From Pseudomonas marginalis (GTDB taxonomy: Bacteria; Pseudomonadota; Gammaproteobacteria; Pseudomonadales; Pseudomonadaceae): DNA of 64,000 bases. Positions within the stretch are counted from its first letter, which is position 1. The number at the start of each line of letters is the position of its first letter. A program made the position numbers and the translations under genes. The notes under the pieces were generated by a model. It was not told the origin of the DNA, did not search any database, and was given only the letters and a program-made list of their open reading frames with translations. The DNA lies in the NCBI RefSeq assembly GCF_900105325.1, contig NZ_FNSU01000003.1:3857501-3921500 (forward strand), read 5' to 3'. Shown in pieces: positions 25,279 to 33,950 of this stretch.

Positions 25279-26223
25279 ATGAACCGACTGATTCGCCGCT
25301 GCGTGCTTGCACTCAGCGCCAGCGCCATCTTGAGCACGAACGTATGGGCTGCCGACGCGGCATCCTGCCAGAACGTGCGCATGGGCGTGGTGAACTGGAC
25401 CGACGTCATCGCCACCAGTGCCATGACCCAAGTGTTGCTCGACGGCCTCGGCTACAAGACCAAACAAACCAGCGCCTCCCAGCAAATCATCTTCGCCGGC
25501 ATCCGTGACCAACGCCTGGATCTGTTCCTCGGCTACTGGAACCCGCTGATGACCCAGACCATCACGCCGTTCGTCGACGCCAAGCAAATCAAAGTCCTCG
25601 ACAAACCCAGCCTGGAAGACGCCCGCGCGACCCTCGCGGTGCCGACTTACCTGGCGGACAAAGGCCTGAAGACCTTTGCCGACATCGCCAAATTCGAGAA
25701 GGAGCTGGGCGGCAAGATCTACGGCATCGAGCCGGGTTCGGGGGCCAACACCCAGATCAAGGCGATGATCGCCAAGAACCAGTTCGGCCTGGGCAAATTC
25801 CAACTGGTGGAATCCAGCGAGGCCGGCATGCTTGCCGCCGTGGACCGTGCGGTACGCCGCAAGGAAGCCGTGGTGTTCTTCGGCTGGGCGCCGCACCCGA
25901 TGAACGTCAATATCGCGATGACCTACCTCACCGGCAGCGATGACGCCCTGGGCCCGAACGAAGGCATGGCCAGCGTGTGGACGGTCACCGCGCCGACCTA
26001 CGCCGAACAGTGCCCCAACGTGCACAAGCTGCTGACCAACCTGACCTTCACCGCCGCCGACGAGAGCCGGATGATGCAGCCGTTGCTGGATCACAAGGAC
26101 GCCCTCGAGTCCGCCAGGCAGTGGCTCAAGGATCATCCCCAGGACCAGGCGCGCTGGCTGGAAGGCGTGACCACCTTCGATGGCAAACCGGCTGCAGCCA
26201 ACCTGCAACTCACCAGCAAATAA
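25279..26223 (+). CDS. caiX: Carnitine-binding periplasmic protein
   Basis: This 314-residue solute-binding protein of the ProX/OpuAC type has the signal peptide MNRLIRRCVLALSASAILSTNVWA. Binding-site landmarks are VNWTDVIATSAM, YWNPLMTQTI, the KIYGIEPGSGANTQIK loop and FFGWAPHPMN. It delivers carnitine to the ChoWV (CbcWV) permease-ATPase core, whose genes lie at 35150-37170; no separate permease is present here. It is the first gene of the carnitine operon and closely resembles ChoX. Confidence 0.92.
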   Translation: MNRLIRRCVLALSASAILSTNVWAADAASCQNVRMGVVNWTDVIATSAMTQVLLDGLGYKTKQTSASQQIIFAGIRDQRLDLFLGYWNPLMTQTITPFVDAKQIKVLDKPSLEDARATLAVPTYLADKGLKTFADIAKFEKELGGKIYGIEPGSGANTQIKAMIAKNQFGLGKFQLVESSEAGMLAAVDRAVRRKEAVVFFGWAPHPMNVNIAMTYLTGSDDALGPNEGMASVWTVTAPTYAEQCPNVHKLLTNLTFTAADESRMMQPLLDHKDALESARQWLKDHPQDQARWLEGVTTFDGKPAAANLQLTSK

Positions 26224-26310
26224 CCTGACTTGAACCACCGTGTCGCAGCCGCTCCTGGCTGCGAACGGCACCGTACGCCTTGAAATCACACGCCCGTAAG
26301 GAACCGCCCC

Positions 26311-27198
26311 ATGAACCACGACGTCATCATCACCTGCGCACTCACCGGTGCTGGCGACACGACCGCCAGAAGCCCACACGTGCCGGTCACCCCCAAGCAA
26401 ATCGCCGCCGCTGCGGTGGAAGCCGCCAAGGCGGGCGCCACCGTGGTGCACTGCCATGTGCGCGACCCCGAGACCGGCAAGTTCAGCCGCGACGTTGCCC
26501 TGTATCGCGAAGTGATGGAGCGCATCCGTGAGGCCGACATCGACATCATCGTCAACCTCACCGCCGGCATGGGCGGCGACCTGGAGATCGGCGGCGGCGA
26601 GCACCCGATGGAATTCGGTCCCAATACCGACCTGGTCGGCCCGCTGACCCGCCTGGCCCATGTGGAAGAGCTGCTGCCGGAAATCTGCACCCTGGACTGC
26701 GGCACCCTGAACTTCGGTGACGGCGACACGATTTACGTCTCCACCCCGGCGCAGTTGCGTGCGGGCGCCAAGCGCATCCAGGAACTGGGCGTGAAGGCCG
26801 AGCTGGAAATCTTCGACACCGGCCACCTGTGGTTCGCCAAGCAGATGATCAAGGAAGGCCTGCTCGACAACCCGCTGTTCCAACTGTGCCTGGGCATTCC
26901 ATGGGGCGCGCCGGCCGACACCACCACCATGAAGGCCATGGTCGACAACCTCCCCGCCGACGCGGTGTGGGCCGGGTTCGGGATCGGCCGCATGCAAATG
27001 CCCATGGCTGCGCAAGCGGTGCTGCTGGGCGGCAACGTACGGGTCGGCCTGGAAGACAACCTGTGGCTGGACAAGGGCGTACTCGCCACCAATGGCCAAC
27101 TGGTGGAACGCGCCAGTGAAATTCTCAGCCGCCTGGGCGCACGGGTCATGACCCCGGCGGAAGGCCGCATCAAGATGGGCCTGACCAAGCGCGGCTAA
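26311..27198 (+). CDS. cdhC: 3-Dehydrocarnitine:acetyl-CoA trimethylamine transferase (BKACE/DUF849)
   Basis: This 295-residue beta-keto acid cleavage enzyme transfers the betaine moiety from 3-dehydrocarnitine to acetyl-CoA, giving betainyl-CoA and acetoacetate. Zinc-binding and catalytic features of the DUF849 barrel are visible: VVHCHVRDPETGKFS, NLTAGMGGD, LDCGTLNFGD, EIFDTGHLWFA and GNVRVGLEDNLWLDKG. It sits 87 bp after caiX. A short REP hairpin separates it from cdhA. Assignment follows strong motif match and operon order. Confidence 0.92.
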   Translation: MNHDVIITCALTGAGDTTARSPHVPVTPKQIAAAAVEAAKAGATVVHCHVRDPETGKFSRDVALYREVMERIREADIDIIVNLTAGMGGDLEIGGGEHPMEFGPNTDLVGPLTRLAHVEELLPEICTLDCGTLNFGDGDTIYVSTPAQLRAGAKRIQELGVKAELEIFDTGHLWFAKQMIKEGLLDNPLFQLCLGIPWGAPADTTTMKAMVDNLPADAVWAGFGIGRMQMPMAAQAVLLGGNVRVGLEDNLWLDKGVLATNGQLVERASEILSRLGARVMTPAEGRIKMGLTKRG

Positions 27199-27203
27199 AA
27201 AAT

Positions 27204-27229
27204 GTGGGAGGGGGCTTGCTCCCTCCCAC
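27204..27229. repeat. Compact REP hairpin between cdhC and cdhA
   Basis: GTGGGAGGGGGCTTGCTCCC followed by TCCCAC folds on itself just after the cdhC stop. Because cdhA follows in the same direction, it may stabilise or partly terminate the upstream mRNA. Confidence 0.7.
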
Positions 27230-27281
27230 AGTTTGAGCCGGTTCCCAAAACAGAATGTGTGAATACTTCAGGATCGTCGCC

Positions 27282-28247
27282 ATGCGCTTTATCACTGAGA
27301 TCAAAACCTTCGCCGCCCTCGGCAGCGGTGTCATCGGCAGCGGCTGGGTGTCCCGTGCCCTGGCCCACGGCCTCGACGTGGTCGCCTGGGACCCCGCACC
27401 GGGTGCCGAAGCGACGTTGCGCAAACGCGTCGCCAATGCCTGGGGCGCCCTGGAAAAACAGGGCCTGGCACCCGGCGCAGCGCAAGACCGCCTGCGCTTT
27501 GTGGCCACCATCGAAGAATGTGTGAAAGACGCCGACTTCATCCAGGAAAGCGCCCCCGAACGCCTGGAGCTGAAGCTGGAATTGCACAGCAGGATCAGCG
27601 CCGCGGCCAAGCCCAATGCACTGATCGGTTCGAGTACCTCAGGGTTGTTGCCGAGTGAGTTCTACGAGGGCTCGACCCACCCGGAACGCTGTGTGGTCGG
27701 CCATCCGTTCAACCCGGTCTATCTGCTGCCGCTGGTGGAAGTGGTCGGCGGCAAGCACACCGCGCCGCAAGCGATCCAGGCCGCGATCAAGGTGTATGAA
27801 TCCCTCGGCATGCGCCCGCTGCATGTGCGCAAGGAGGTCCCCGGGTTTATCGCCGACCGCTTGCTCGAAGCGCTGTGGCGCGAGGCGTTGCACCTGGTGA
27901 ATGACGGCGTGGCCACCACCGGCGAGATCGACGATGCCATCCGCTTTGGCGCCGGCCTGCGCTGGTCGTTCATGGGCACATTCCTCACCTACACCCTGGC
28001 GGGTGGCGATGCGGGCATGCGCCACTTCATGGCGCAGTTCGGCCCGGCGTTGCAATTGCCGTGGACCTACCTGCCGGCTCCGGAGCTGACCGACAAGTTG
28101 ATCGACGATGTGGTCGATGGCACCAGCGAGCAACTGGGCAAACACAGCATTTCGGCGCTGGAACGCTATCGTGATGATTGCCTGCTGGCGGTGCTGGAAG
28201 CGGTGAAAACCACCAAAGCCAAGCACGGCATGACCTTCGCCGAATAA
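27282..28247 (+). CDS. cdhA: L-carnitine dehydrogenase
   Basis: This 321-residue NAD-dependent enzyme of the 3-hydroxyacyl-CoA dehydrogenase fold oxidises L-carnitine to 3-dehydrocarnitine. The Rossmann motif is GSGVIGSGW at residues 14-22. ESAPERLELK, GSSTSGLLPSEF and VGHPFNPVYLLPLVEVVGG are family signatures. The start at 27282 places the Rossmann motif correctly; the ATG nine codons earlier lacks a good ribosome site. It is in the carnitine operon ahead of cdhB. Confidence 0.93.
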   Translation: MRFITEIKTFAALGSGVIGSGWVSRALAHGLDVVAWDPAPGAEATLRKRVANAWGALEKQGLAPGAAQDRLRFVATIEECVKDADFIQESAPERLELKLELHSRISAAAKPNALIGSSTSGLLPSEFYEGSTHPERCVVGHPFNPVYLLPLVEVVGGKHTAPQAIQAAIKVYESLGMRPLHVRKEVPGFIADRLLEALWREALHLVNDGVATTGEIDDAIRFGAGLRWSFMGTFLTYTLAGGDAGMRHFMAQFGPALQLPWTYLPAPELTDKLIDDVVDGTSEQLGKHSISALERYRDDCLLAVLEAVKTTKAKHGMTFAE

Positions 28248-28260
28248 CGGAACCCTCACC

Positions 28261-28737
28261 ATGCCTGCACTGACCACCTACACCACCCCAGTCCTTGCCG
28301 ACTGGGTGGACTACAACGGCCACCTGCGCGACGCGTTCTACCTGCTGATCTTCAGCTACGCCACCGACGCGCTGATGGACACCCTCGGCCTGGACAGTGA
28401 AAACCGCGAAGCCAGCGGCCATTCGCTGTTCACCCTGGAACTGCACCTGAACTACCTGCACGAAGTGAAACTCGGTGCCGAAGTGGAGGTGCACACGCAA
28501 CTGATCGCCCACGACGCCAAGCGCCTGCACCTTTATCACAGCCTGCATTTAGTGGGCGATGAGAAAGCATTGGCCGGCAACGAACAGATGCTGCTGCACG
28601 TCGACCTGGCGGGTCCGCATTCGGCCCCGTTTGCCGAGGCGACATTGGAGAAACTCATTGCGATCAGCGCTGAGCAAGCCGACCTGCCAAGGCCCGCCCT
28701 CCTCGGCCGGGTGATTGGACTGCCCCCGAAAAAATAA
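28261..28737 (+). CDS. cdhB: Betainyl-CoA thioesterase
   Basis: The 158-residue hot-dog-fold thioesterase hydrolyses betainyl-CoA to glycine betaine and CoA, completing carnitine breakdown. The catalytic region VDYNGHLRDAFYLLIFSYATD carries the Asp-x-Asn-x-His pattern of 4-hydroxybenzoyl-CoA thioesterases. It starts 13 bp after cdhA and ends 9 bp before the dioxygenase gene, so all are co-transcribed. Confidence 0.9.
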   Translation: MPALTTYTTPVLADWVDYNGHLRDAFYLLIFSYATDALMDTLGLDSENREASGHSLFTLELHLNYLHEVKLGAEVEVHTQLIAHDAKRLHLYHSLHLVGDEKALAGNEQMLLHVDLAGPHSAPFAEATLEKLIAISAEQADLPRPALLGRVIGLPPKK

Positions 28738-28746
28738 GGAGCCATC

Positions 28747-29907
28747 ATGCAAACCGCCGCCGCTGTTGCCGATTTCCGTATTTACCCGAAACGCTTCGAC
28801 CTCGCCGATGCACAGGTGCTGGACGATCAGGTTCGCGTGACATGGGCCGATGGCCGGGTCAGCCCGTTTCACCATCAGTGGCTGCGGGACAACTGCCCGT
28901 GCACGCAATGCGTGTACAGCGTGACCCGCGAGCAAGTGCTGGAAATTGTCGATGTGGATGAAAACCTCAGCGCCATCAGCGTGCGTATCGACCAGGGCTT
29001 CCTCAGCGTGGAATGGCACGGCGGTCATCGCAGCCGGTACGATCCCGGCTGGCTGCGGGCCCATGCCTACGACGATGAATCCCGCGCCGAACGCCGGGCG
29101 GCGAAACCAAAATCGCGGCTCTGGGACAACACCTTCGAACTGCCTATATTCGACTACGCGGCGGTCATGCAAGACCCTGCGGCGCTGCTGCAATGGCTGC
29201 TGGCCTTGCGTGACGCGGGCCTGACGCAAATGCGCGGCGTACCCACCGAACCCGGCTCCCTGGCGGGTGTTGCCCAGCGTATTTCATTTATCCGCGAGAG
29301 CAATTTCGGCGTGCTGTTCAACGTGCAATCCAAGGCCGATGCCGACAGCAATGCCTACACCGCTTTCAACCTGCCCTTGCACAGTGATTTGCCGACCCGG
29401 GAGCTGCAACCGGGGCTGCAATTCCTGCATTGCCTGGTCAACGATGCCGACGGGGGCGAAAGTATTTTTGTCGATGGGTTTGCCATCGCCAATGCCCTGC
29501 GCGAGGAAGATCCCGAAGCGTTTCGTGCCTTGTGTGAAATACCCGTGGAGTTTCGCAACAAAGACCGCCACAGCGACTATCGTCGCCTCGCGCCGATCAT
29601 CGCATTGGACGCACTGGGGGATGTGGCAGAGATTCGCATGGCCAACTTTTTGCGTGGGCCGTTCGAGACGTCGGTGGCGCAGATGCCGTTGCTGTATCAG
29701 GCTTATCGACGCTTTATCGCGATGACGCGCGAGGCGCGCTTTCGGCTGGTCAAGCGCCTGAACCCGGGCGAGCTGTGGTGCTTCGATAACCGCCGCACGT
29801 TGCATGCGCGCAATGCGTTTGATCCCACTTCGGGGGCGCGGCATTTCCAGGGATGCTATATCGATCGCGACGAGTTGCTCTCAAGGATATTGGTGTTACA
29901 GCGGTAA
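28747..29907 (+). CDS. Gamma-butyrobetaine dioxygenase
   Basis: This 386-residue Fe(II)/2-oxoglutarate oxygenase hydroxylates gamma-butyrobetaine to L-carnitine. The N-terminal DUF971 zinc domain has C-P-C-T-Q-C (about residue 50). In the jelly-roll domain the metal ligands are His and Asp of PLHSDLP (near 215) and the distal His in RRTLHARNAF (near 355), with 2-oxoglutarate-binding Arg nearby. It closes the carnitine operon, so butyrobetaine is fed directly into carnitine breakdown. A related trimethyllysine dioxygenase is the main alternative, but the context favours butyrobetaine. Confidence 0.88.
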   Translation: MQTAAAVADFRIYPKRFDLADAQVLDDQVRVTWADGRVSPFHHQWLRDNCPCTQCVYSVTREQVLEIVDVDENLSAISVRIDQGFLSVEWHGGHRSRYDPGWLRAHAYDDESRAERRAAKPKSRLWDNTFELPIFDYAAVMQDPAALLQWLLALRDAGLTQMRGVPTEPGSLAGVAQRISFIRESNFGVLFNVQSKADADSNAYTAFNLPLHSDLPTRELQPGLQFLHCLVNDADGGESIFVDGFAIANALREEDPEAFRALCEIPVEFRNKDRHSDYRRLAPIIALDALGDVAEIRMANFLRGPFETSVAQMPLLYQAYRRFIAMTREARFRLVKRLNPGELWCFDNRRTLHARNAFDPTSGARHFQGCYIDRDELLSRILVLQR

Positions 29908-29963
29908 ACCGTGGTGCCCCCGATGAGCATAGGCATCTACACATCTTGAGCCGAGCCCCCTGC

Positions 29964-30052
29964 GTAGCAGCTGTCGAGCCTTGGCGAGGCTGCGTCGGCG
30001 GTGTGTCAGACGCGCCGCAAACGCAGCCTCGCCAAGGCTCGACAGCTGCTAC
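29964..30052. repeat. 31-bp perfect inverted repeat (GTAGCAGCTG type)
   Basis: Arms 29964-29994 and 30022-30052 are exact inverted copies beginning GTAGCAGCTGTCGAGCC. They are bracketed by a looser outer pair, ATCTACACA near 29934 and TGTGTAGAT near 30069. The same family occurs after betB (41826-41915). It differs from the GTGGGAGG REPs and occupies most of the gap after the dioxygenase gene. Confidence 0.8.
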
Positions 30053-30125
30053 GCGTTATCCTACTGAAGTTGTGTAGATACTTGTGCCCCGATGAGGCCG
30101 GCACAGACACCGAAAAAACCCAGGC

Positions 30126-30162
30126 AAAAAAAGCCCCGATCCAGCCGTGACTGGATCGGGGC
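30126..30162 (-). terminator. Rho-independent terminator read on the minus strand
   Basis: GCCCCGATCCAG (30133-30144) pairs with CTGGATCGGGGC (30151-30162) around a six-base loop. On the minus strand the stem is followed by seven T residues (30132-30126). It must end a minus-strand transcript, and the only candidate is the small gene at 30183-30293. Confidence 0.8.
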
Positions 30163-30182
30163 AGAGGTGCCTTGTGAGAGCG

Positions 30183-30293
30183 TTACATCCCGAGGGTGAC
30201 CAAACCATCAAGCTGTGTGCCTGGGTTCAGTGTGCCGGTAAGTGCCTTCGGCAAATGGCCCGAAAACGACATGCCCATAGCCATCTGAGGCAT
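30183..30293 (-). CDS. Possible 36-residue small protein upstream of a strong terminator
   Basis: A minus-strand frame encodes MPQMAMGMSFSGHLPKAL and continues to GTLNPGTQLDGLVTLGM before a stop. A strong minus-strand terminator lies 20 bp after that stop. There is a weak AAGGG site upstream, and several in-frame ATGs make the exact start uncertain. It is divergent from the gene at 30376. It could instead be a small RNA. I do not recognise the peptide. Confidence 0.4.
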   Translation of the reverse strand: MPQMAMGMSFSGHLPKALTGTLNPGTQLDGLVTLGM

Positions 30294-30375
30294 TCGCGCA
30301 TTCTGCCCTTGCCGACCGCTTGGGTGGCTACCAGAATCGAGGTCGAACCCCGCTCCCCTCACCAGGATAAACGTC

Positions 30376-30639
30376 ATGATGCATGCGGATTTGATTGACC
30401 AGGATGACCTGCTGAGCCAACTGCGCTCGCTGGGTTTCGAAGTCTCCAGCGGCTCTACTGCCGAGCAGGCCTGCGAATGTGCCGTACGCGGTTTGAGCGA
30501 AGCACGGGCCAAGGCGCTCAAGGGTATGGTTGAGCAGATGTACACCGGCAGTGCGACGATTTTGCCGGCGGTGCGCCAGGCGATCGATAAGCAACTGTTG
30601 CCGGCGCTGATGCAGTTCAAGCAGAACTCCGGCGCCTGA
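30376..30639 (+). CDS. Small conserved-looking protein of unknown function
   Basis: This 87-residue acidic-helical protein starts MMHADLIDQDDLLSQLRSLGFE and contains AVRGLSEARAKALKGMVEQMY. It has no signal peptide. An AGGA site sits eight bases before the ATG. It is divergent from the putative 36-residue gene and convergent with gbdR, from which it is separated by a short GC hairpin. The frame, ribosome site and codon use look genuine. Function unknown. Confidence 0.65.
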   Translation: MMHADLIDQDDLLSQLRSLGFEVSSGSTAEQACECAVRGLSEARAKALKGMVEQMYTGSATILPAVRQAIDKQLLPALMQFKQNSGA

Positions 30640-30648
30640 CAGACCGCT

Positions 30649-30668
30649 ATCGGGGGCAAGCCCCCGAT
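30649..30668. terminator. Short GC hairpin between convergent genes
   Basis: ATCGGGGGC and GCCCCCGAT pair around two A residues, 10 bp after the 30376 gene and 15 bp after the end of gbdR. It can act in both directions and resembles half of a REP element. Confidence 0.5.
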
Positions 30669-30682
30669 GCAGTCAACTCGGT

Positions 30683-31786
30683 TTAGAGCCGTACACTCGC
30701 GAAAGTCGACTCATTGCGCGCCTGGCTCAACGCCGCCATCGGTCCCGACAGCGGTGACAACACCAGCGCCTGCGGAATCGGCATCATCGCCACCTGCTGG
30801 GTGGTGTTGGAGCCTACGCGCTCATCCCGTGGCGGAATGCCGAAGTATTCGCGGTAGCACTTGGAGAAGTGCGGCGTGGAGACAAACCCGCACACCGAGG
30901 CCACTTCGATGATCGACATCGGCGTTTGCTTGAGCAACTGCCGCGCGCGAATCAGGCGCAGCTTGAGGTAATAGCGCGACGGCGAGCAGTGCAGGTATTT
31001 CTGGAACAGCCGCTCCAGCTGGCGACGCGACACGGCGACGTACACCGCCAGTTCGTCGAGGTCGATCGGCTCTTCGAGGTTGGCTTCCATCAGCGCGACG
31101 ATTTCCTGCAGCTTCGGCTGGTTGGTGCCAAGCATGTGCTTGAGCGGCACACGCTGGTGATCCTGTTCGTTGCGGATGCGCTCGTACACGAACATCTCGG
31201 AGATCGCCGCCGACAGTTCACGGCCATGGTCGCGGCTGATCAGGTGCAGCATCATGTCCAACGGCGCGGTGCCGCCCGAACTGGTGAAGCGGTTGCGGTC
31301 GAGGGTGAACAAACGGGTGCTCATCGACACACGCGGGAAGGCTTCCTGCATCGACGCCAGGCATTCCCAGTGCACGCTGCAATCAAAACCGTCGAGCAGA
31401 CCGGCACAGGCCAGGGCCCAGCTGCCGGTGCACACCGCGCCAAGGCGACGGGACTGGCGCGCCTGGCTTTGCAGCCACGACACATGCTCACGGGTCACGG
31501 TACGCTGGATACCCACGCCGCCGCACACAATCACAGTGTCCAGGGCCGGGGCTTTGTGCATGGAGGCATCGGGGGTGATTTGCAGACCGTCGCTGGCCCA
31601 TACCTGGTTGCCGTCGACACTCAGGGTTGTCCAGCGATACAGCTCGCGGCCGGACAGCTGGTTGGCCATGCGCAGCGGTTCCACGGCCGAGGCCAGGGAA
31701 ATCAGCGTGAAATTGTCCAGCAGCAAAAAGCCGATGGATTGAGGCGCACGGTTCTGGGGTTGGGCCCCGGAGTTGAACGACGTCAT
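30683..31786 (-). CDS. gbdR: Glycine betaine/dimethylglycine-responsive activator
   Basis: This 367-residue AraC-family regulator has an N-terminal DJ-1/PfpI-like domain (IGFLLLDNFTLISLASAVEPLRMANQL) and a C-terminal double helix-turn-helix (LAVYVAVSRRQLERLFQKYL; IIEVASVCGFVSTPHFSKCY). In P. aeruginosa GbdR senses glycine betaine and dimethylglycine and activates gbcA, gbcB, the dgc operon, choline transport and sdaB. Those genes, apart from gbcB, are in this window, so it is the likely master regulator here. A long C-terminal tail (about 35 residues) follows the DNA-binding part. Confidence 0.95.
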   Translation of the reverse strand: MTSFNSGAQPQNRAPQSIGFLLLDNFTLISLASAVEPLRMANQLSGRELYRWTTLSVDGNQVWASDGLQITPDASMHKAPALDTVIVCGGVGIQRTVTREHVSWLQSQARQSRRLGAVCTGSWALACAGLLDGFDCSVHWECLASMQEAFPRVSMSTRLFTLDRNRFTSSGGTAPLDMMLHLISRDHGRELSAAISEMFVYERIRNEQDHQRVPLKHMLGTNQPKLQEIVALMEANLEEPIDLDELAVYVAVSRRQLERLFQKYLHCSPSRYYLKLRLIRARQLLKQTPMSIIEVASVCGFVSTPHFSKCYREYFGIPPRDERVGSNTTQQVAMMPIPQALVLSPLSGPMAALSQARNESTFASVRL

Positions 31787-31977
31787 GGCGGTATCTCCTC
31801 ACACAAAGCAGGTGATGGCCTCAGGCGAGGCTCTTGTTATTGCGCTCTTCATCCGGCAAGGCGAGAGGCTTTGAATTGGTAGAGCAAATGCCATGCCTAA
31901 ATTTGAATGGCCATTCAACAAATCCTGAAAACGACCTGATGACGCGTCTAAATAAGCCCGCGCGAGGAGTACGGGAT

Positions 31978-32148
31978 ATGGCTGAAATAGACGTCGGAGC
32001 GGCCCTGCTCAAGGTGTGTGAGCAGTTCGGTATCACTTGTGGGAAGGCGCTTTCAGCGCGTAGGAAAAGTCTGTCACCGCACGCACAGGTGACGGGTGGT
32101 CGAGGGGGAAATCGTTTGGAAGCTACTTATCTGTTTGCGACGCGCTAA
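31978..32148 (+). CDS. Possible 56-residue small protein in the gbdR-sdaB gap
   Basis: An ATG at 31978 follows a good GAGGAG site (31964-31969) by eight bases. The frame runs MAEIDVGAALLKVCEQFGITCG to a stop at 32148. The gap between gbdR and sdaB is otherwise REP sequence. The upstream extension of this frame looks like gbdR leader DNA. Composition is unremarkable and I see no known family, so this may be chance. Confidence 0.25.
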   Translation: MAEIDVGAALLKVCEQFGITCGKALSARRKSLSPHAQVTGGRGGNRLEATYLFATR

Positions 32149-32182
32149 AAGGTGGCGATTTTGGTTGGAGTGTTCACTTGTA

Positions 32183-32309
32183 GTGAGCGGGCTTGCCCCG
32201 CGCTGGGTGGCGAAGCCGCCCCAAAATCAGGCGACCGGGGTTTATCTGAAGCGATGTGGCGCCTTTATTGGGGTGGCTTCGCCACCCAGCGCGGGGCAAG
32301 CCCGCTCAC
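32183..32309. repeat. REPIN of the GTGAGCGGGCTTG type
   Basis: Perfect 35-bp inverted arms at 32183-32217 and 32275-32309 (GTGAGCGGGCTTGCCCCGCG core) enclose 57 bp. This is the second major REP family of the window; related copies occur at 43657 and 50690. Confidence 0.85.
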
Positions 32310-32340
32310 CACAAAGGCCCCACTCATCACAACAAGCTCA

Positions 32341-33717
32341 TCAGCACTCCACCGCGCTGACCGCCAACCCGCCCCGGGACGTCTCCTTGTACTTGTCATG
32401 CATATCCGCCCCGGTATCGCGCATAGTGCGGATCACGCGGTCCAGGGAGATAAAGTGCTGGCCATCACCGCGCAGGGCCATCTGCGCCGCGTTGATCGCC
32501 TTCACCGCGGCAATCGCATTGCGCTCGATGCACGGCACTTGCACCAGCCCGCCCACCGGGTCGCAGGTCAGGCCGAGGTTGTGCTCCAGGCCGATTTCGG
32601 CGGCGTTGCACAGTTGCTCCGGGGTTGCGCCGAGGATCTCTGCCAGCCCGGCAGCGGCCATGGCGCAGGCCGAACCCACTTCACCCTGGCAACCGACTTC
32701 GGCCCCGGAGATCGAGGCGTTCTTCTTGCACAGGATCCCCACCGCCGCTGCACTGAGCAGGTAGTCGACCACGTTGGCTTCGGTGACTTCGTCGCTGAAC
32801 TTCATGAAGTAGTGCAGCACCGCCGGAATGATCCCCGCCGCACCGTTGGTGGGCGCCGTGACCATGCGCCCACCGGCGGCGTTTTCTTCATTCACCGCCA
32901 GGGCGAACAGGTTGACCCACTCCATCGCACTCAAGGTCGAGCCGATCACATTCGGCTTGTTCAACTCCTGCAGACTGCGGTGCAACTTGGCGGCACGACG
33001 GCGCACATTGAGGCCGCCGGGCAGGATGCCTTCGTGCTTGAGGCCCTCCTCCACGCACGCCTGCATGGCGCGCCAGAGCTTCATCAGGCCACTGCGGATT
33101 TCGTCTTCGGAGCGCCAGACTTTTTCATTGGCCAGCATCAACTCGGCAACGCGCAGGTTGTGGGTCTTGCACAGCTGCAGCAACTCCACCGCGCTGGAGA
33201 AATCATAGGGCAACTCGGTGCGGTCCATGTCCGCCACACCACTCTGCGCCTGGGCTTCATCCACCACAAAACCACCGCCCACTGAGTAGTAGGTGTCGCG
33301 GTGCAGCTCGCCTTCATCGCCGTACACCACCAGGGTCATGGCGTTGGGGTGGAACGGCAGGTTTTCGTCGAGCAGGCGCATGTCCCGGGCCCACACGAAC
33401 GGCACGGGCAAACGCCCGTCGAGCAGGAGTGTGTCGGTCTCACGCAGGGTGTGGATACGCAGGCCGATCTGCGACGGATCGATCGCGTCCGGCCACTCGC
33501 CCATCAGGCCCATGATGGTGGCGGTGTCGCTGCCGTGGCCGATGCCGGTGGCGGACAGCGAACCGTACAGCTGAACTTCGACACGCCTGACTTGTTCCAA
33601 CAGTTCACGTTCACGTAACCCCTGGACGAACAACGCCGCGGCGCGCATGGGGCCGACGGTGTGAGAACTGGAAGGCCCGATGCCGATCTTGAACAGGTCG
33701 AAAACACTGATAGCCAT
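32341..33717 (-). CDS. sdaB: L-serine ammonia-lyase (iron-sulfur type)
   Basis: The 458-residue single-chain enzyme deaminates L-serine to pyruvate. An N-terminal beta domain (FDLFKIGIGPSSSHTVGPMRAA) precedes the catalytic alpha domain. The [4Fe-4S] cysteines are in SISGAEVGCQGEVGSACAMA and LTCDPVGGLVQVPC. In the betaine pathway the carbon from glycine becomes serine and then pyruvate, which explains its place between gbdR and the choline transporter genes. It is transcribed away from choX. Confidence 0.95.
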   Translation of the reverse strand: MAISVFDLFKIGIGPSSSHTVGPMRAAALFVQGLRERELLEQVRRVEVQLYGSLSATGIGHGSDTATIMGLMGEWPDAIDPSQIGLRIHTLRETDTLLLDGRLPVPFVWARDMRLLDENLPFHPNAMTLVVYGDEGELHRDTYYSVGGGFVVDEAQAQSGVADMDRTELPYDFSSAVELLQLCKTHNLRVAELMLANEKVWRSEDEIRSGLMKLWRAMQACVEEGLKHEGILPGGLNVRRRAAKLHRSLQELNKPNVIGSTLSAMEWVNLFALAVNEENAAGGRMVTAPTNGAAGIIPAVLHYFMKFSDEVTEANVVDYLLSAAAVGILCKKNASISGAEVGCQGEVGSACAMAAAGLAEILGATPEQLCNAAEIGLEHNLGLTCDPVGGLVQVPCIERNAIAAVKAINAAQMALRGDGQHFISLDRVIRTMRDTGADMHDKYKETSRGGLAVSAVEC

Positions 33718-33950
33718 TACGGTAGAACTCCTCGATAAGCACGGCCAGGCTTGAACGAGGTGCTACGCTCAGATCGCCCAGATGGCGGCATCATCAAGCT
33801 TTTGCTGTCGCTCACGGCGTCTCACACCGACGCACCCATGCTCACCAGCGTCGCTCCCGTGCGATCGCCTGTTTCAGCCGTTTTTAGCGGTGCAGATGGG
33901 CAAAAACAGCGGTTTTACCTTGGGAAAAACCTGTAAGCGACGTCACCGAC

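Noticed and set aside
24796..27099. 767-residue minus frame spanning cdhR to cdhC
   Set aside because: It runs antisense to the well-supported caiX and cdhC genes and shifts frame relative to cdhR.
31834..32148. 104-residue version of the frame between gbdR and sdaB
   Set aside because: The upstream half is probably gbdR promoter and leader DNA. Only the shorter form from 31978 has a ribosome site, and even that is weak as a gene.
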